Below the pieces are notes generated by a model, which was not told the origin of the DNA, ran no database searches, and saw nothing but the letters and a program-made list of their open reading frames with translations. A stretch of 64,000 nt of DNA from Pectinophora gossypiella (Eukaryota; Arthropoda; Insecta; Lepidoptera; Gelechiidae), in contig NW_026063257.1 in the NCBI RefSeq assembly GCF_024362695.1, forward strand, positions 62,001 to 126,000, in the 5' to 3' direction. Position 1 is the stretch's first letter; each line of letters starts with the position of its first letter. Below, one piece after another: positions 10,349-21,399 of this stretch. A program made the position numbers and the translations under genes.

Positions 10349-10463
10349 CGCAATTCTCAAGCCATACTTTTAGGCGGTTGACGTCATTCCACGGAAAACG
10401 GAACATTGACTTCTGTTCCGAAGAATTTGTACAATTATAATAAGAACAATTGTCTGCAGGCAT
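10349..10463 (-). CDS. THAP-domain gene, exon 1 (start codon)
   Basis: On the minus strand an ATG (complement of 10461-10463) opens 38 codons plus one base and ends at a consensus donor GTAAGT (10348-10343). The peptide has Cys6-x4-Cys11, then FRFPW and a Trp at residue 34, matching the N-terminal half of the THAP zinc finger (first Cys pair, invariant Pro and Trp). The one base left over is completed by the first two bases of exon 2 (2734-2916), which supplies the Cys-x2-His and the Ala-Val-Pro. All family-invariant positions are present, so the domain looks functional. The product is probably a nuclear DNA-binding protein; the specific gene is not recognised. A 3.1 kb foldback element begins about 100 bp upstream and may affect the promoter. 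Confidence 0.82.
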
Positions 10464-10559
10464 TTTTTATAACCACTATTCCTGTGTCGCTACGTGAAAG
10501 CAGGTTTCACAAAGAGGTTTCATGAAGCTAAATCAAAGTCCGATTTCAGTCCAGGGTCT

Positions 10560-13500
10560 CCCCCCCCCCCCCCCCGCCCTCCGCGCCTCGCCACCGCTGT
10601 CGCCGCCCCACAAACGCCGCCGCGGCCGCGACGTTTCCGTTCCCAGGGAAATATAATATATGCATGTCAAATTTCAAGCATCTAACTTATGCAGTTTAGA
10701 TTTTTTCATACATTTTTTTTACCCGCCAATTCCCATTTTTCAAAATACAGTCATAACTAAAATTTATATTTACTAAGGTATGCATGCATGCTTTTATTCG
10801 TAGCATGCATGCTACATTGAAAACATCTATCTTACGCGGTTTAGATTTTATCATACAAATGTTTTTTTTCCGCTAACTCCCGTTTCCGTGGGAATTTTGC
10901 AATATCCAGTTGCAACTAAGCTTTAAGTTAACTATGGTACCTGCATGCCTCAAGTGTCTAACTTAAGCGGTTTAGAATTTTTATACAAAAGGGTTTTCCC
11001 GCTAATTCCTGTTCCCGTGGGAATTTCGAGAATTCCTTTCTTAGTGCACCTCTACAGTACCTAAGCTACGTCCTTTCCTAATTTCAAGTGCCTACGTTTA
11101 GCCGTTTAGGCTGTGCGTTGATATGTCAGTCATTCAGTCAGTCAGTTTCTCCTTTTATATATTTAGATATTTCCGTCATACATGATTTCTATGTAACTTT
11201 AACCATTAAGGCTGCTGACGCGACGGAAGCTTAAAAAATGGAGTAACTTCTCCCGTTTTCCCAAAATTTCCCTTCACTACTCTGCTCCTATTGATTGTAG
11301 CGTGATGAAAAGTATACTATAACCTGCCCAGGAGTATGAAGAATAATTGTACCAAGTTTCATTAAAATCCGTCCAGTAGTTTTTGTTTCTATAAGGAACA
11401 TACAGACAGACAGACAGACAGACAAAAATTTTACTGATTGCATTTTTGGCATCAGTATCGATCACTAATCACCCCCTGATAGTTATTTTGAAAATATATT
11501 TAATGTACAGAATTGACCTCTCTACACATTTATTATAAGTATAGATAAAGACGCGTGAAGTAAAAATCGTTTTAGTATGACCTGAAGTTTTACTTCGTTA
11601 AGTTGCAATTGACTCAGTGCAATCAATCCTATAATCTTAACTAAGTATTGTAGATACATTGTTTGTCTCATATCCCCATTTAAACGCGGTAAGAACCCGT
11701 TATTATGTGTTTTAAGTATTGTAGATATCTTCAAGTATACATTCTTGGTATTAAGTGATACTACAAGAATTCTAAAGTAGGGTTTAAATCTGACTTAGCG
11801 TTGTCTTAAGTCTGTAAAGTATGTTCCCACTTTTACTAAACTGTATCTTCAAGACATCTTGAGGGATATCTTGGAGACCTATAAGACTTATCCAAGACAA
11901 GGGCTTGATTTAGTCTACTTGCCTTCAAGATATCTACAATTCTCTTTTAAGACAATCGGTTGCTACTTGGGATAGCTGCTCCGCATCAGGGAGACAACCT
12001 ACGGCCTGGCAAAACTGTCGCACCTGGAACATTTTTTTTTTCACTAAACCTATTAAATCTTAGTCAAATTTTATCGCCGGTGAAAAAAAAAAAAATGGCG
12101 AAAAATCAAGATGGCCGCCATACAAAATTTTCGTTTTCCCGAAAATGCCTCGGGAGTACAAAATATGTGTGAGGAATTTGATCGGATCGTCATGTCGAGT
12201 ATGAAAATACGTCTAAGTTTTCGATAGCTGCTCCGCATCAGGGAAACACGCTACTGCCTGGCAAAATTATCGCACCAGGAACATTTGTTTTTTCACCAAA
12301 CCTATTAAAATCTTAGTCAAACCTTATCGCCGGTGAAAAAAAAACAAAATGGCCGAAAACCAAGATGGCCGCCATACAAATTTTTGTTTTTCCAGAAAAT
12401 GTCTCGGGTGTAAAAATGATGTATAGGGGTGTGATCGGAACATCATCGTGGAAAACTGCTCCGCATCAGGGAGACACCCTACGGCCTGGCAAAACTGTAG
12501 CACCTAGAACTTTTTTGATTTCACGAGACCTATTAAGTCTTGGTCAAATTCTATCGCGTTAAAAAAATGGCGGGAAAAAGCTTCGAACTAATACAGGACA
12601 CGCGAGCAGCTTGCTGCGAGCGAACCACGCGACATCTAGTTTTAGTCTATACTTATACTTATCATAAATCTGTAGAGAGGTCAATTCTGTACATTAAATA
12701 TATTTTCAAAATAACTATCAGGGTGTGATTAGTGATCGATACTGATGCCAAAAATTAAATCAGTAAAATTTTTGTCTGTCTGTCTGTCTGTCTGTATGTT
12801 CCTTATAGAAACAAAAACTACTGGACGGATTTTAATGAAACTTGGTACAATTATTCTTCATACTCCTGGGCAGGTTATAGTATACTTTTCATCACGCTAC
12901 AATCAATAGGAGCAGAGTAGTGAAGGGAAATTTTGGGAAAACGGGAGAAGTTACTCCATTTTTTAAGCTTCCGTCGCGTGAGCAGCCTTAATGGTTAAAG
13001 TTACATAGAAATCATGTATGACGGAAATATCTAAATATATAAAAGGTGAAACTGACTGACTGAATGACTGACATATCAATGCACAGCCTAAACGGCTAAA
13101 CGTAGGCACTTGAAATTAGGAAAGGACGTAGCTTAGGTACCGTAGAGGTGCACTAAGAAAGGAATTCTCGAAATTCCCACGGGAACAGGAATTAGCGGGA
13201 AAACCCTTTTGTATAAAAATTCTAAACCGCTTAAGTTAGACGCTTGAAATTTGGCATGCAGGTACCATAGTTAACTTAAAGCTTAGGTTGCAACTGGATA
13301 TTGCAAAATTCCCACGGAAACGGGAGTTAGCGGAAAAAAAAACATTTGTATGATAAAATCTAAACCGCGTAAGATGTTTTCAATGTAGCATGCATGCTAC
13401 GAATAAAAGCATGCATGCATACTTTAGTAAATATAAATTTTAGTTATGACTGTATTTTGAAAAATGGGAATTGGCGGGTAAAAAAAAAATGTATGAAAAA

Positions 13501-13700
13501 ATCTAAACTGCATAAGTTAGATGCTTGAAATTTGACATGCATATATTATATTTCCCTGGGAACGGGAAGCGAGTTAGAGGCTTGAAATTTATAGCTCGCG
13601 GTAGTGGCAACGACGAAACGTCGCGACCGCGGCGGCGTTTGTGGGGTGGCGACAGCGGTTGCGAGGCGCGGAGGGGGGGGGGGGGGGGGGGGGGGGGCGG
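10560..13700. mobile_element. 3.1 kb foldback element with ~1 kb inverted arms
   Basis: Arms 10560-11547 and 12637-13700 are inverted copies of each other. Each starts at a long homopolymer (C at 10560-10574, G at 13672-13698) and a GC-rich block, then contains several degenerate ~115 bp repeats built on GGTTTAGA and AATTCCCAT/GTGGGAATT blocks, a CAGTCAGTCAGT tract, and an inner GACAGACAGACAGACA tract. The right arm has about 45 extra bases near its outer end. No transposase is encoded. It lies just upstream of THAP exon 1. Confidence 0.85.
11971..12570. repeat. Tandem repeats in the loop of the foldback element
   Basis: Three units starting at about 11971, 12233 and 12453 share CTGCTCCGCATCAGGGA, CTGGCAAAACTGT, a TTTCAC block, TTATCGCCGGTGAAAAAAA and AAGATGGCCGCCATACAAA. 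Unit lengths are about 262, 220 and 118 (partial). Divergence between units is moderate. Non-coding; short frames here are spurious. Confidence 0.8.
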
Positions 13701-14089
13701 GGGCAGACGTCGTTGATGGTCGTGTCAAATATTGATTTTTGCGGGCGAACTTTTCACTATTCTTGGATGGTTCAAATCTTTCGTAGGTAGTTCTCTGTTG
13801 AATTTTCCAAGCGGACGTTTCACGGCGTATTTCTGTTGTAATTTTTAAATTTTGTTTAAATTTTCGAAACTGATCGTATTTTCCTAAAATATCAAACCAA
13901 ATCATAAACTATAATAATCTAGAAATTAATAACAATTCATTATTTAACTGAGCTAATTATACTGTAACCTCATTTGAAAATAATAAAATTAAGCATTTTT
14001 TAACCTTTCTCCCACACACACAAAGATCTTTCTTTTATAACACGCCACGCGGACGGAGTTGCGGGCAAAAGCTAGTCATTACTAAATCT
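13701..14089. other. Non-coding spacer with a repeat end
   Basis: AT-rich sequence. At 14044-14078 it contains ACGCCACGCGGACGGAGTTG followed by CGGGCAAAAGCTAGT, which looks like the terminus of a common lepidopteran repeat family, but the other end was not located. A minus-strand frame across 13546-13905 is low-complexity and not convincing. Confidence 0.4.
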
Positions 14090-16330
14090 CCTTCTTGATA
14101 ATGTCTTGCTTTAGTACGAGTACCATCGAATTTATCCTTCTGACTACCAGTGCTGTACACTGGTTTTTATATTTTCATCAATACATTCACGTAACTTAGT
14201 AACATCCATAGAATTTTCGTAATCAGGCTCTGGAGCTAATTTATCGCTGTCTGTGTGCAATCTATACCCCAACAGAACTTCACATGGTACGGCTTTAATT
14301 GTCTTATGGTAACTACTATTAATGGCTTGCTACAGGAAGCCACTGACAATGCCGTAAGCGTGGCCAATTATTGGTCAGCAAAAATTTAGTATCGATCGCC
14401 ATCGACTCGCAAAGAAGAAGAAGATGGCTTGCTGAAGAGGTTTAATACATTGATCCCATTTATTGTCATTCAGATCTGCGCTCATGGTTCTCATACAATC
14501 CAAGATTGTTCCATTAAACCTCTCTACTTGCCCGTTAGACCTAGGCATTCCGGTAGCTACGCAATGGAGGCGAATATTTCTTTCCATACAATATTCTTTA
14601 AAACTTTTCGAAGTAAAAGCTGTCCCCGAATCTGCAATAATTCGACGCGGATTCCCAAAAATCTTGGAAATACTGTCTAGTTCCCTAATAACAAATTTAG
14701 ATTCCGTTTTTTGTACAGGTGATATAAATACGAATTTAGTAAATGCATCGACAAAGACCAGCAAGTATTTGTTATGTTTGGTGGTTTCAACACAAGGGCC
14801 TAAATTGTCGGTGTGAATGGTATGGAAGGGCTGAGCAAATTTAGGCAATAGATATAATTCTCCTTCCTTGGGACCTCCTTTGTTTTTATGATAAATACAT
14901 TGAATACAATTTTGTACATACTTTTTTATTGTTCGTCTAATTTTTGGAAACCAATACTGGTGTGAAATACGTTCATATGTCTTATCGGTCGCAAAATGAC
15001 CAAGGTCATCGTGGTTGTATTTCATTATTTGCCAAATGCAACTCCTCGGTACAACTCATCGGCGACCTTGCTCTGTTCGTCGATAGACCTTACCGCCCAA
15101 GAGCTCGTATTTCTCAAAAATCTCTTTGTTATTATCCATTTCTCCCGATTCCAAGGTTTGTTTGATCTTTACCAATTCTGGATCTGGATGGACAAAATCA
15201 TTTCGAATTCCGATTTTTCACCGGACTGCACCGGGTTACAGCTAAGGGCATCGACATGACGCATACGAGAACCTTCTCTATGCAAAATTTCGTAATCAAA
15301 TTCCTGAGTAGAGAGAACCCATCGAACAATGCGGGGAACAATCTCTTTTTTTGAGAGAGCAAATCGCACCGCATTGCAGTCGGTAATGATCTTGAAATGA
15401 GAACCCAAAAGATATAGTCTAAACTTTTGTAACGAATTAATGATCGCGAGTAACTCTAATTCAAAAGAGTGAAACTTTTTTTCGGACTCTGATGTTTGCC
15501 GACTATAGTAATGTATAGGTTTTTCGCCTTCCTGTGTAACTTGTACTAAAATACCCCCCAAACCTTCTCTGCTCGCGTCTGTATAAAGAATGCACTCTTT
15601 GCTAGGATCTTAAATGGCTAAAGTAGTATCCGAGGTTAATTTTTTAATGTTTCGAAAGCATTTTGGTGTTGGGCGTTCCAAGACCATGGAGCGTCTTTCT
15701 TTAACAGTGCAGTAAGAGAACTCGATAGGAACGCGCAATTTTTAATAAATTTCCGAAAGTAGCTTATAAGTCCCAGAAATTGACGAAGTTGGTGTACAGT
15801 CTTTGGAACGGGAATTTCTTTTACCGAGTTTATCTTTTCCGAACTGAGCATAAAAGATCCAGATTTGATTCTATATCCCAAGAACTGAATCTCCGTCTTC
15901 AAAAAATTACATTTCTTAAGATTTAAAGTCAATCAACTATCACTGAAAATCTGTAATACTCTTTCCAACAACTGTACATTCTCCTCGACAGTTTCAGTGG
16001 CAATCAGAACATCATCGAGATAAAGTATCATCTCAAAACTCTATTCATCATCTTTTGGAAGCAGGACGGAGCAATGCATAAACCAAAAGAGAGTCTTAAG
16101 AACTCATAATGTCCGTCCTCTGTGATGAATACAGTTTTGTGTATGGAATCTTCACTCATCTTAATATGGTAATAACCACTTTTCAGATCCAAATTAGTAA
16201 AATATTTACAACCCTGGAGCCTGTCTACTAAGTCTTCTACTCTCGGCATGGGATATGTATCCTTTATCGTAATTTTATTAAGAGCACGATAGTCAATGCA
16301 CAACCTGTACGGGACTGTAGACCGCACGCT
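14090..16330 (-). pseudogene. Decayed Ty3/gypsy pol fragment
   Basis: On the minus strand the order is RT (16327-16028), the catalytic YLDD at 16022-16011 in another frame, RT thumb (15932-15636), RNase H (15561-15169), integrase zinc and core (15025-14434), and integrase C-terminal part (14321 to about 14100). Recognisable pieces are CIDYRALNKITIKDTYPMP, DLKSGYYHIKM, an RNase H TDCNAVRF block, HHCC spacing and an integrase core with a D-D-E pattern. Frames change at about 16028, 15940, 15600 and 15030, and stops are scattered, so it is inactive. Gag and LTRs are not visible. Sequence upstream of 16330 is unrelated. Confidence 0.85.
14332..14423 (+). mobile_element. 92 bp retroposed fragment with 10 bp target duplication
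   Basis: The integrase coding region is interrupted by 92 bases flanked by identical ATGGCTTGCT copies (14322-14331 and 14424-14433). The insert ends in AAGAAGAAGAAG, a simple-repeat 3' tail, so it is a 5'-truncated retroposed piece on the plus strand. It gives the adjacent integrase frame a spurious end. Confidence 0.8.
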
Positions 16331-17318
16331 ATGTTCTATGGGATGCTGGTTCGAAATAAAAACAACTATTTAAGATTTGTTTCTGTACGGTTGTGTCTGT
16401 TCCTAAGCTATGTTGTGTAAGGTCCTATTGCGACCTTCCTAAACCTCGAGTTGCGAGGTGTTCGAATTGTGTGTGTTTTCGGCGCCGTCTCGCCCCAGTT
16501 ATATACGATTTTACGGTTCGCAACTAGTGGGCCTTGCGCGCATTAAGACGAGACGGCGCCGCGAATGAGGTGAGTGTAATTTTATTGGAAAAATAATAAT
16601 ATCACATACAATCGTTATCACAATATTTTCTTAACTATACTTATTTAACTATCTATATTTTTATTTCAAAATCTAAGCTATTTACAATAATTTCGCACCC
16701 CCCGTGGAAAAACGCAGTAAGTGGACTAGCGACATTTTTTTTTATTGCACCATTCAATTCAGCGTACACGAATACACTTTCTCACAAATTTTCATTAAGA
16801 TATCAGTAAAAATGAAGAAATTATTACAAAAACAATGAAATTGTGCAACATTGATAAAAATATTTTTCCCCCATAATAAGAAAGTAAGTATAAATACGTG
16901 ATTTTTTTTTGTAATTTTTCCATATAGTAAAGTCATAATAACACTTACGTCGATTTTACACGAAAGTTTTTTAGGATGGTCGAGTCGTAAGTAAACGTAC
17001 TGACATGTTTCACGACATTATACGACACGACAGTGGTTGTACGTCTAGTTACTTCGTTATTCCACGAATCTTGTAGCGTTACTATGTGTAACTCCAGCTA
17101 CTTGCCTATTCTGCGAATCTTTTAGTGTAACGGTTTGGTGTAAATATAATCACGTAGTTTTTTCCAAGCAAGGTTTGATATTACTATTACGTTATTTCAT
17201 TTAACTTCATTTTTCGATGACATATTTTACACTATACTCTTCGTAAATATGAATACAACTCTTTTAAAGGCAATAATTTGAATCATTTGTCGTGTTATTC
17301 TAATTACCTACAAATATA
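16331..17318. other. AT-rich spacer with one GC-rich hairpin
   Basis: No gene is seen. At 16481-16492 GGCGCCGTCTCG is matched by its reverse complement at 16549-16560, giving a 12 bp stem with a 56-base loop, directly followed by ATGAGGTGAGTG, which resembles a 5' splice site. The rest is AT-rich with no recognisable repeat. Confidence 0.45.
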
Positions 17319-17948
17319 CAGGGTGTTAGTGACATCGTAACGAAAACTTTGAGGGATGATTCAGACCATGATTCTGAGTTGATATCAAGTGGATTTTTCC
17401 GTCGCAAAAATATGGATAGGAAAATAATTAAAAAAACATACACATACATACATAAACTCACGCCCGTTATCCCTAATGGGGTGGGCAGAGCCACAAGTAA
17501 TCAAAGACAACTTGCAGCCACTGTTGATACGATGTCATAAGCTGGATATGATGAACCTTATGGTGGTAATTAAAAAAAAACACAAAAAATTCATGAATTT
17601 TTTGACAGGAAATTCCACTTGATATCAACTCAGAATCATGGTCTGAATCATCCCCCTCAATATTCGTTACGGTGTCAATAACACCCATACCTACTTGTAT
17701 GGCTACCGTATGTACTTGCACGGGGTGTAAGTGACATCGTAACGAATACTGAGAGGGATGATTCAGCTGATTATTCTGAGTTAATATCAAGTGGAATTTT
17801 CCATCGCAAAAGTATAGAATTGAAAATAATTTAAAAAAACTAAAAAAAATACATGATTTTTGCGACGGAAAAATCCACTTGATATCGACTCAGAATCATG
17901 ATCTGAATCATCCCTCAAAGTTTTCGTTACGATGTCACTAACACCCTG
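17319..17948. mobile_element. Composite two-MITE unit, inverted copy
   Basis: This has the same structure as 1558-2044 in opposite orientation: TA-flanked CAGGGTGTTAGTGAC ends, two foldback MITEs and the same spacer (complement of GTACATACGGTAGCC, about 17700-17717). Substitutions are few. It is longer because a retroposed fragment (17437-17567) has inserted into one MITE. The shared internal arrangement shows that the pair of MITEs moved, or was copied, as one unit. Confidence 0.8.
17437..17567 (-). mobile_element. Retroposed fragment inside the composite MITE
   Basis: About 130 bases are flanked by AATTAAAAAAA-type direct repeats (17426-17436 and 17568-17578). On the minus strand the insert ends in a TTTATGTATGTATG tail, so it is the 3' end of a LINE or SINE. 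It contains GCCCGTTATCCCTAATGGGG on the plus strand. No coding part remains. Confidence 0.7.
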
Positions 17949-18149
17949 TATACTATAGGGTGGTCCTTATTTTTCAAAGTAAAATATATCAATGGGGCAC
18001 CCTCTAATTATGTTCTCTATGATTAAATATGAACACAGTAATTATATTTGATTTTTTAAATAATATTTAGGGGTCGCGACCGACATTTTAAAATTGTAAA
18101 AATTACTAAATCAGACTAATGTTTAAGAAAAAAATCACGAATGAATTTA

Positions 18150-19165
18150 TAACAGAATATGAGTTTTATTTATGTATATGACACGTTAATAAGCTGTCTT
18201 GTTCTTAATTTGACCTTCCTCGCCCCCCTCGTGCCTCACATGCTCATAGGCACGCCACGCAAATCGCTCAAGTTAGTTCCGTTCCGTGTGAGTGTTACAA
18301 TGTGCCCAAGATACTTGAAGGACTCCACAATTTTTATAGGTTCATTTTTCAGGCGAACTAACGGTACAGAATCAGGACCCCTCCCATATCGAAATATCAC
18401 CATTTCAGTTTTTTTTTGTATTATATACAAGTCCATGATTACATGCGTAGTCTTCGCATACATCTAAAAGTTTTTGTAGGCCTTTGATTGATGGACTAAG
18501 CAACACCATGTCGTCCGCATAGCTTAGATTGTTCATATACCGACCGCCCATACTAAGACCGACATTGGTGTTGCTCAGTCTCACAATCAGTCCGTTAACA
18601 TAAGCGTTAAATAGATCGGGAGAGGTCAAACCGCCCTGCCTAACGCCACAAGGAAGACTGAAACTATCAGACAGGGCACCCGCCCAACGTACATTATTGC
18701 TTTGATTCTTGTACCAGTAAGCCATTAAATTTACAACGCTGTTTGGGACATTATTATGGCGCAACTTGTCCCACAACACATCATGACTGAGAGTATCAAA
18801 TGCACGGCTAAGGTCTAGAAAACATCCATACACGGATGTTTTCCTGTCACGATAGTGGTTGACAATCTGTTTAAGCGAGAAAATAGCCATGTCAGTCGAC
18901 ACTCCCGGCCTAAATCCAAATTGCGCGTCATCTATGTTCAGAAAAGGTGTAAGCTGCCTTTGCAGGAGTCTTTCAAGTACCTTGGCAACCGTTGTGGCTA
19001 GTGAGATTGGCCTGTAATTGCTACTACTCGATAGATCCCCGGTCCTATTTTTGACGATAGGTACCACAATAGTATGGATAAGTCCGGGTGGCAAATAACA
19101 ATGTTTAAAACACAGGTTAAAGAAACACGCTAAAACAATACAGATGATTGTTAAACTATGAAATT
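18150..19165 (-). pseudogene. LINE reverse transcriptase fragment
   Basis: Minus-strand frames at 19094-18405 and 18463-18236, joined by a frame change, encode the RT palm and thumb: NYRPISLA, FGFRPGVSTD, FLDLSRAFD, GVRQGGLTSPDLF and catalytic YADD at about 18525-18506, then a KYLGH motif. The family is that of the LINE at 54412-61467. The endonuclease and ORF1 are missing. Upstream sense codons continue to about 19150 without a start, so the copy is a truncated remnant next to the BEL/Pao debris. Confidence 0.82.
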
Positions 19166-19245
19166 ATGAGATCGTTCTGGGCGTCGTCCGGCACATTCCT
19201 CCCGCCGTATGTTGACGGCGCGGGAGTCTACGTCGACATACTCCT

Positions 19246-19533
19246 TCATCTGTTGTGCGGGCGGCGTCCCTCTACTCCTTCTTCAAGCTCCCATGCGCAT
19301 GGAGGGTGGCATTTGCGCGCCTCTGCTCCGAATTTTTTGTGGTAGTAGCAGATTGTCGCGTCGGAAGTGAAGTAGTCCCGAGAGTATGGAGAGCCTCGAA
19401 GTTGGCTCTCTCTCAGGTAGACGATCTCCCTCTCCAATTGTTCTATTTTCCGTTGGAGATCGATTCTGTTTGCGTTGCGCGGGAGCGGACATGAGAGCCG
19501 AGGTAGCGGCGCGGCGGCGGGGGGGCGGAGCAA
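19246..19533 (-). pseudogene. Gag-like fragment with a Cys/His cluster
   Basis: Minus-strand frame with a charged helix (RKIEQLEREI) followed by CYYHKKFG and CHPPCAW, the Cys/His arrangement seen at the C-terminus of Gag in many insect LTR elements. It follows integrase in the reading direction, which is the wrong order for one element, so a second element or a rearrangement joins here at about 19480. No start or LTR is assigned. Confidence 0.5.
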
Positions 19534-21067
19534 AGTCGGACGGCCTCTTCTGTTGTTATGTCTATAGTTTTACGAAGCTCCTTGTCGGCGCCTTGTAGAT
19601 TCGTCCCATTGTCGGACCAAATTTCTGTAGGGCACCCACGGCGCGCGATCATGCGTCGTAGTGCCATAATCGCTGAATCTGTTGTTAGTGAGGCGGCGAT
19701 TTCTAGGTGTACGGCGCGTGTTGTGAGGCACGTGAACAGTGCGACGTACTTCTTCTGTGTCCCTCTGCCCACTGTGACTGTGAGGGGGCCGAAGTAATCA
19801 AGCCCAGTGTATGTGAAAGGGCGTTGATGGTGCGCTAGTCGGGTCGGCGGGTGGTTACCCGTTGGTGGTCGCGGTGGTGTCGACCGTCGTATGTGGCAGG
19901 GCAGACATCTATGTATGAGCATCCGTGCGATTGAACGCAAGCGTAGGATCCAGTAGTACTGGCGGCATTCGTTGATCGTAGCTTCGACGCTCGCGTGATG
20001 TAGGCGTCGATGTACTCCACGTATAGTTTTGTTACGTGGTTGTCGCCGTCGATGACCGCCGGTGCTCGTGTCTGTGCTGTTATGTCCGTCGCCGCGCCTA
20101 TACGTGATTTAAGTTGAATCACGCCGTTGACTAATTCGACCGCGATGGGACGTAGTCGGCTCGAATGGGGTATGTTGCCCCCTTTCTGCAGAGTGTCTAT
20201 TTCGCTCTTGAACGACTGTTGTTGACTGGCGCGTACTAGGAGGGCTTCGGCCTCCTTGCTATATCGGGCATCTAGTGGGATGAATTATCTGTAGCTGTCG
20301 TCCCCCTGTATTGTAGGTCGGGGTGTGGCGGTTCTATATTTTCGCCCCCATGTGCTGTCTGTTTCTCTGACTTTCGCCGTGCGTTTGTAGTTGACTTTCT
20401 CGTCAGCGCCACGGCGGCATAGAGCTATAAACTGAAGGACGCGAGCGGTGGCTCGCAGTAGGCGTTCCCATTTCGAAAATCTATTACTGTCTGGGAGCGC
20501 TGTTGTTAGTGTCGTTGTGGTGACACTTCTGTGTGTTGAATAGTGCAGTCTCTCTTCGCCAGTGTTTTCTATATGTGGTGGCTTCTCCGCAGGCCACGTA
20601 GTCGGGTCGTCACGTAAGAATTCCGGGCCTCTGAACCATCTGTGTTGTACATCGAAGTCACTTGGTACGTCGCGGGTCGCGTCGTCGGCGACGTTGAGTT
20701 TAGTTGGAACCCAACGCCACTCGTTTAGCTTGCTGACCTCCTCTATTGCCGCGATTCGATGTGCGACATATGGTTTGTACGAGCGAGCGCCCGTTTTTAG
20801 CCAGGTGAGTACTGTGCGGCTATCGGACCAATACGTGACTGACGATGGTTTTCGGTCGTGTTCTTCTATTACAGTCGCGGCCATACGACTGCCCATGACG
20901 GCCGCTTGTAGTTCGAGGCGTGGGATTGATGTGACTTTGAGCGGTGCGACTTTGGCCTTCCCCAAGACCAATGATGTAGTCACGTGTCCCTCCGGCGACT
21001 GTATGCGCCAGTATAGCGCGGCGGCGAAGGCTGTTTCACTAGCGTCGACGAAAACATGTAGTTGCAT
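19443..21067 (-). pseudogene. Decayed BEL/Pao pol fragment (RNase H, integrase)
   Basis: The frame 21067-20285 matches the BEL/Pao RNase H region (LHVFVDASETAF, TYWSDSRTVL, RWVPTKLNVAD). The frames 20122-19835 and 19940-19443 hold the integrase with GLDYFGPL, TRAVHLE and SDNGTN. At least two frame changes separate the pieces. The N-terminal half of pol is cut off at about 21085, where the Gypsy-B LTR begins. It is unrelated in sequence to the young BEL/Pao element at 30322-38943. Confidence 0.82.
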
Positions 21068-21086
21068 GTTACTAGCGTCGCTGTAG

Positions 21087-21229
21087 TGTAAGTGACATCT
21101 GGGTTATAGTGTGGAGTAGATTATGTACTGATTATGTATGAATACTGTGTACCCATTTTGGAGTAGTAATAAATCAGATGTAGTCGCGAATACTTGTTTC
21201 TTTTGCTCTCCCGATCGTCCATCCTTACA
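21087..21229 (+). repeat. Gypsy-B 5' LTR (about 143 bp)
   Basis: The proposed LTR runs from TGTAAGTGACATC to TCCTTACA and includes AATAAA at 21169-21174. The end is supported by the tRNA-like primer-binding site that follows immediately; the start is less sure (21082 is an alternative TG). The matching 3' LTR is not in the window because the element is truncated at about 49875. Confidence 0.55.
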
Positions 21230-21247
21230 TGGCGACCCTGCCAGTCG
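21230..21247 (+). promoter_or_regulatory. Gypsy-B primer-binding site
   Basis: TGGCGACCCTGCC follows the LTR end directly. TGG-initial sequences at this position pair with the CCA end of a tRNA and prime minus-strand DNA synthesis. The specific tRNA was not determined. Confidence 0.6.
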
Positions 21248-21399
21248 CGTGTTCGTTATCGCTAAGTGTCGGATAACGCGCTGGTTCCGTATTAGGGAAG
21301 TGAACTTTGGAACAATCATGACAGACATATACTTTCTACGCCTTGTTTGTGCGGTGGTGAAATTGGTTTATCGGAAAAAGTTATCCAAAAACATTCAAA

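Noticed and set aside
16481..16560. GC-rich inverted repeat as a transcription terminator
   Set aside because: The loop is 56 bases and there is no T-run; bacterial-type termination is not expected here. It remains an unexplained hairpin.
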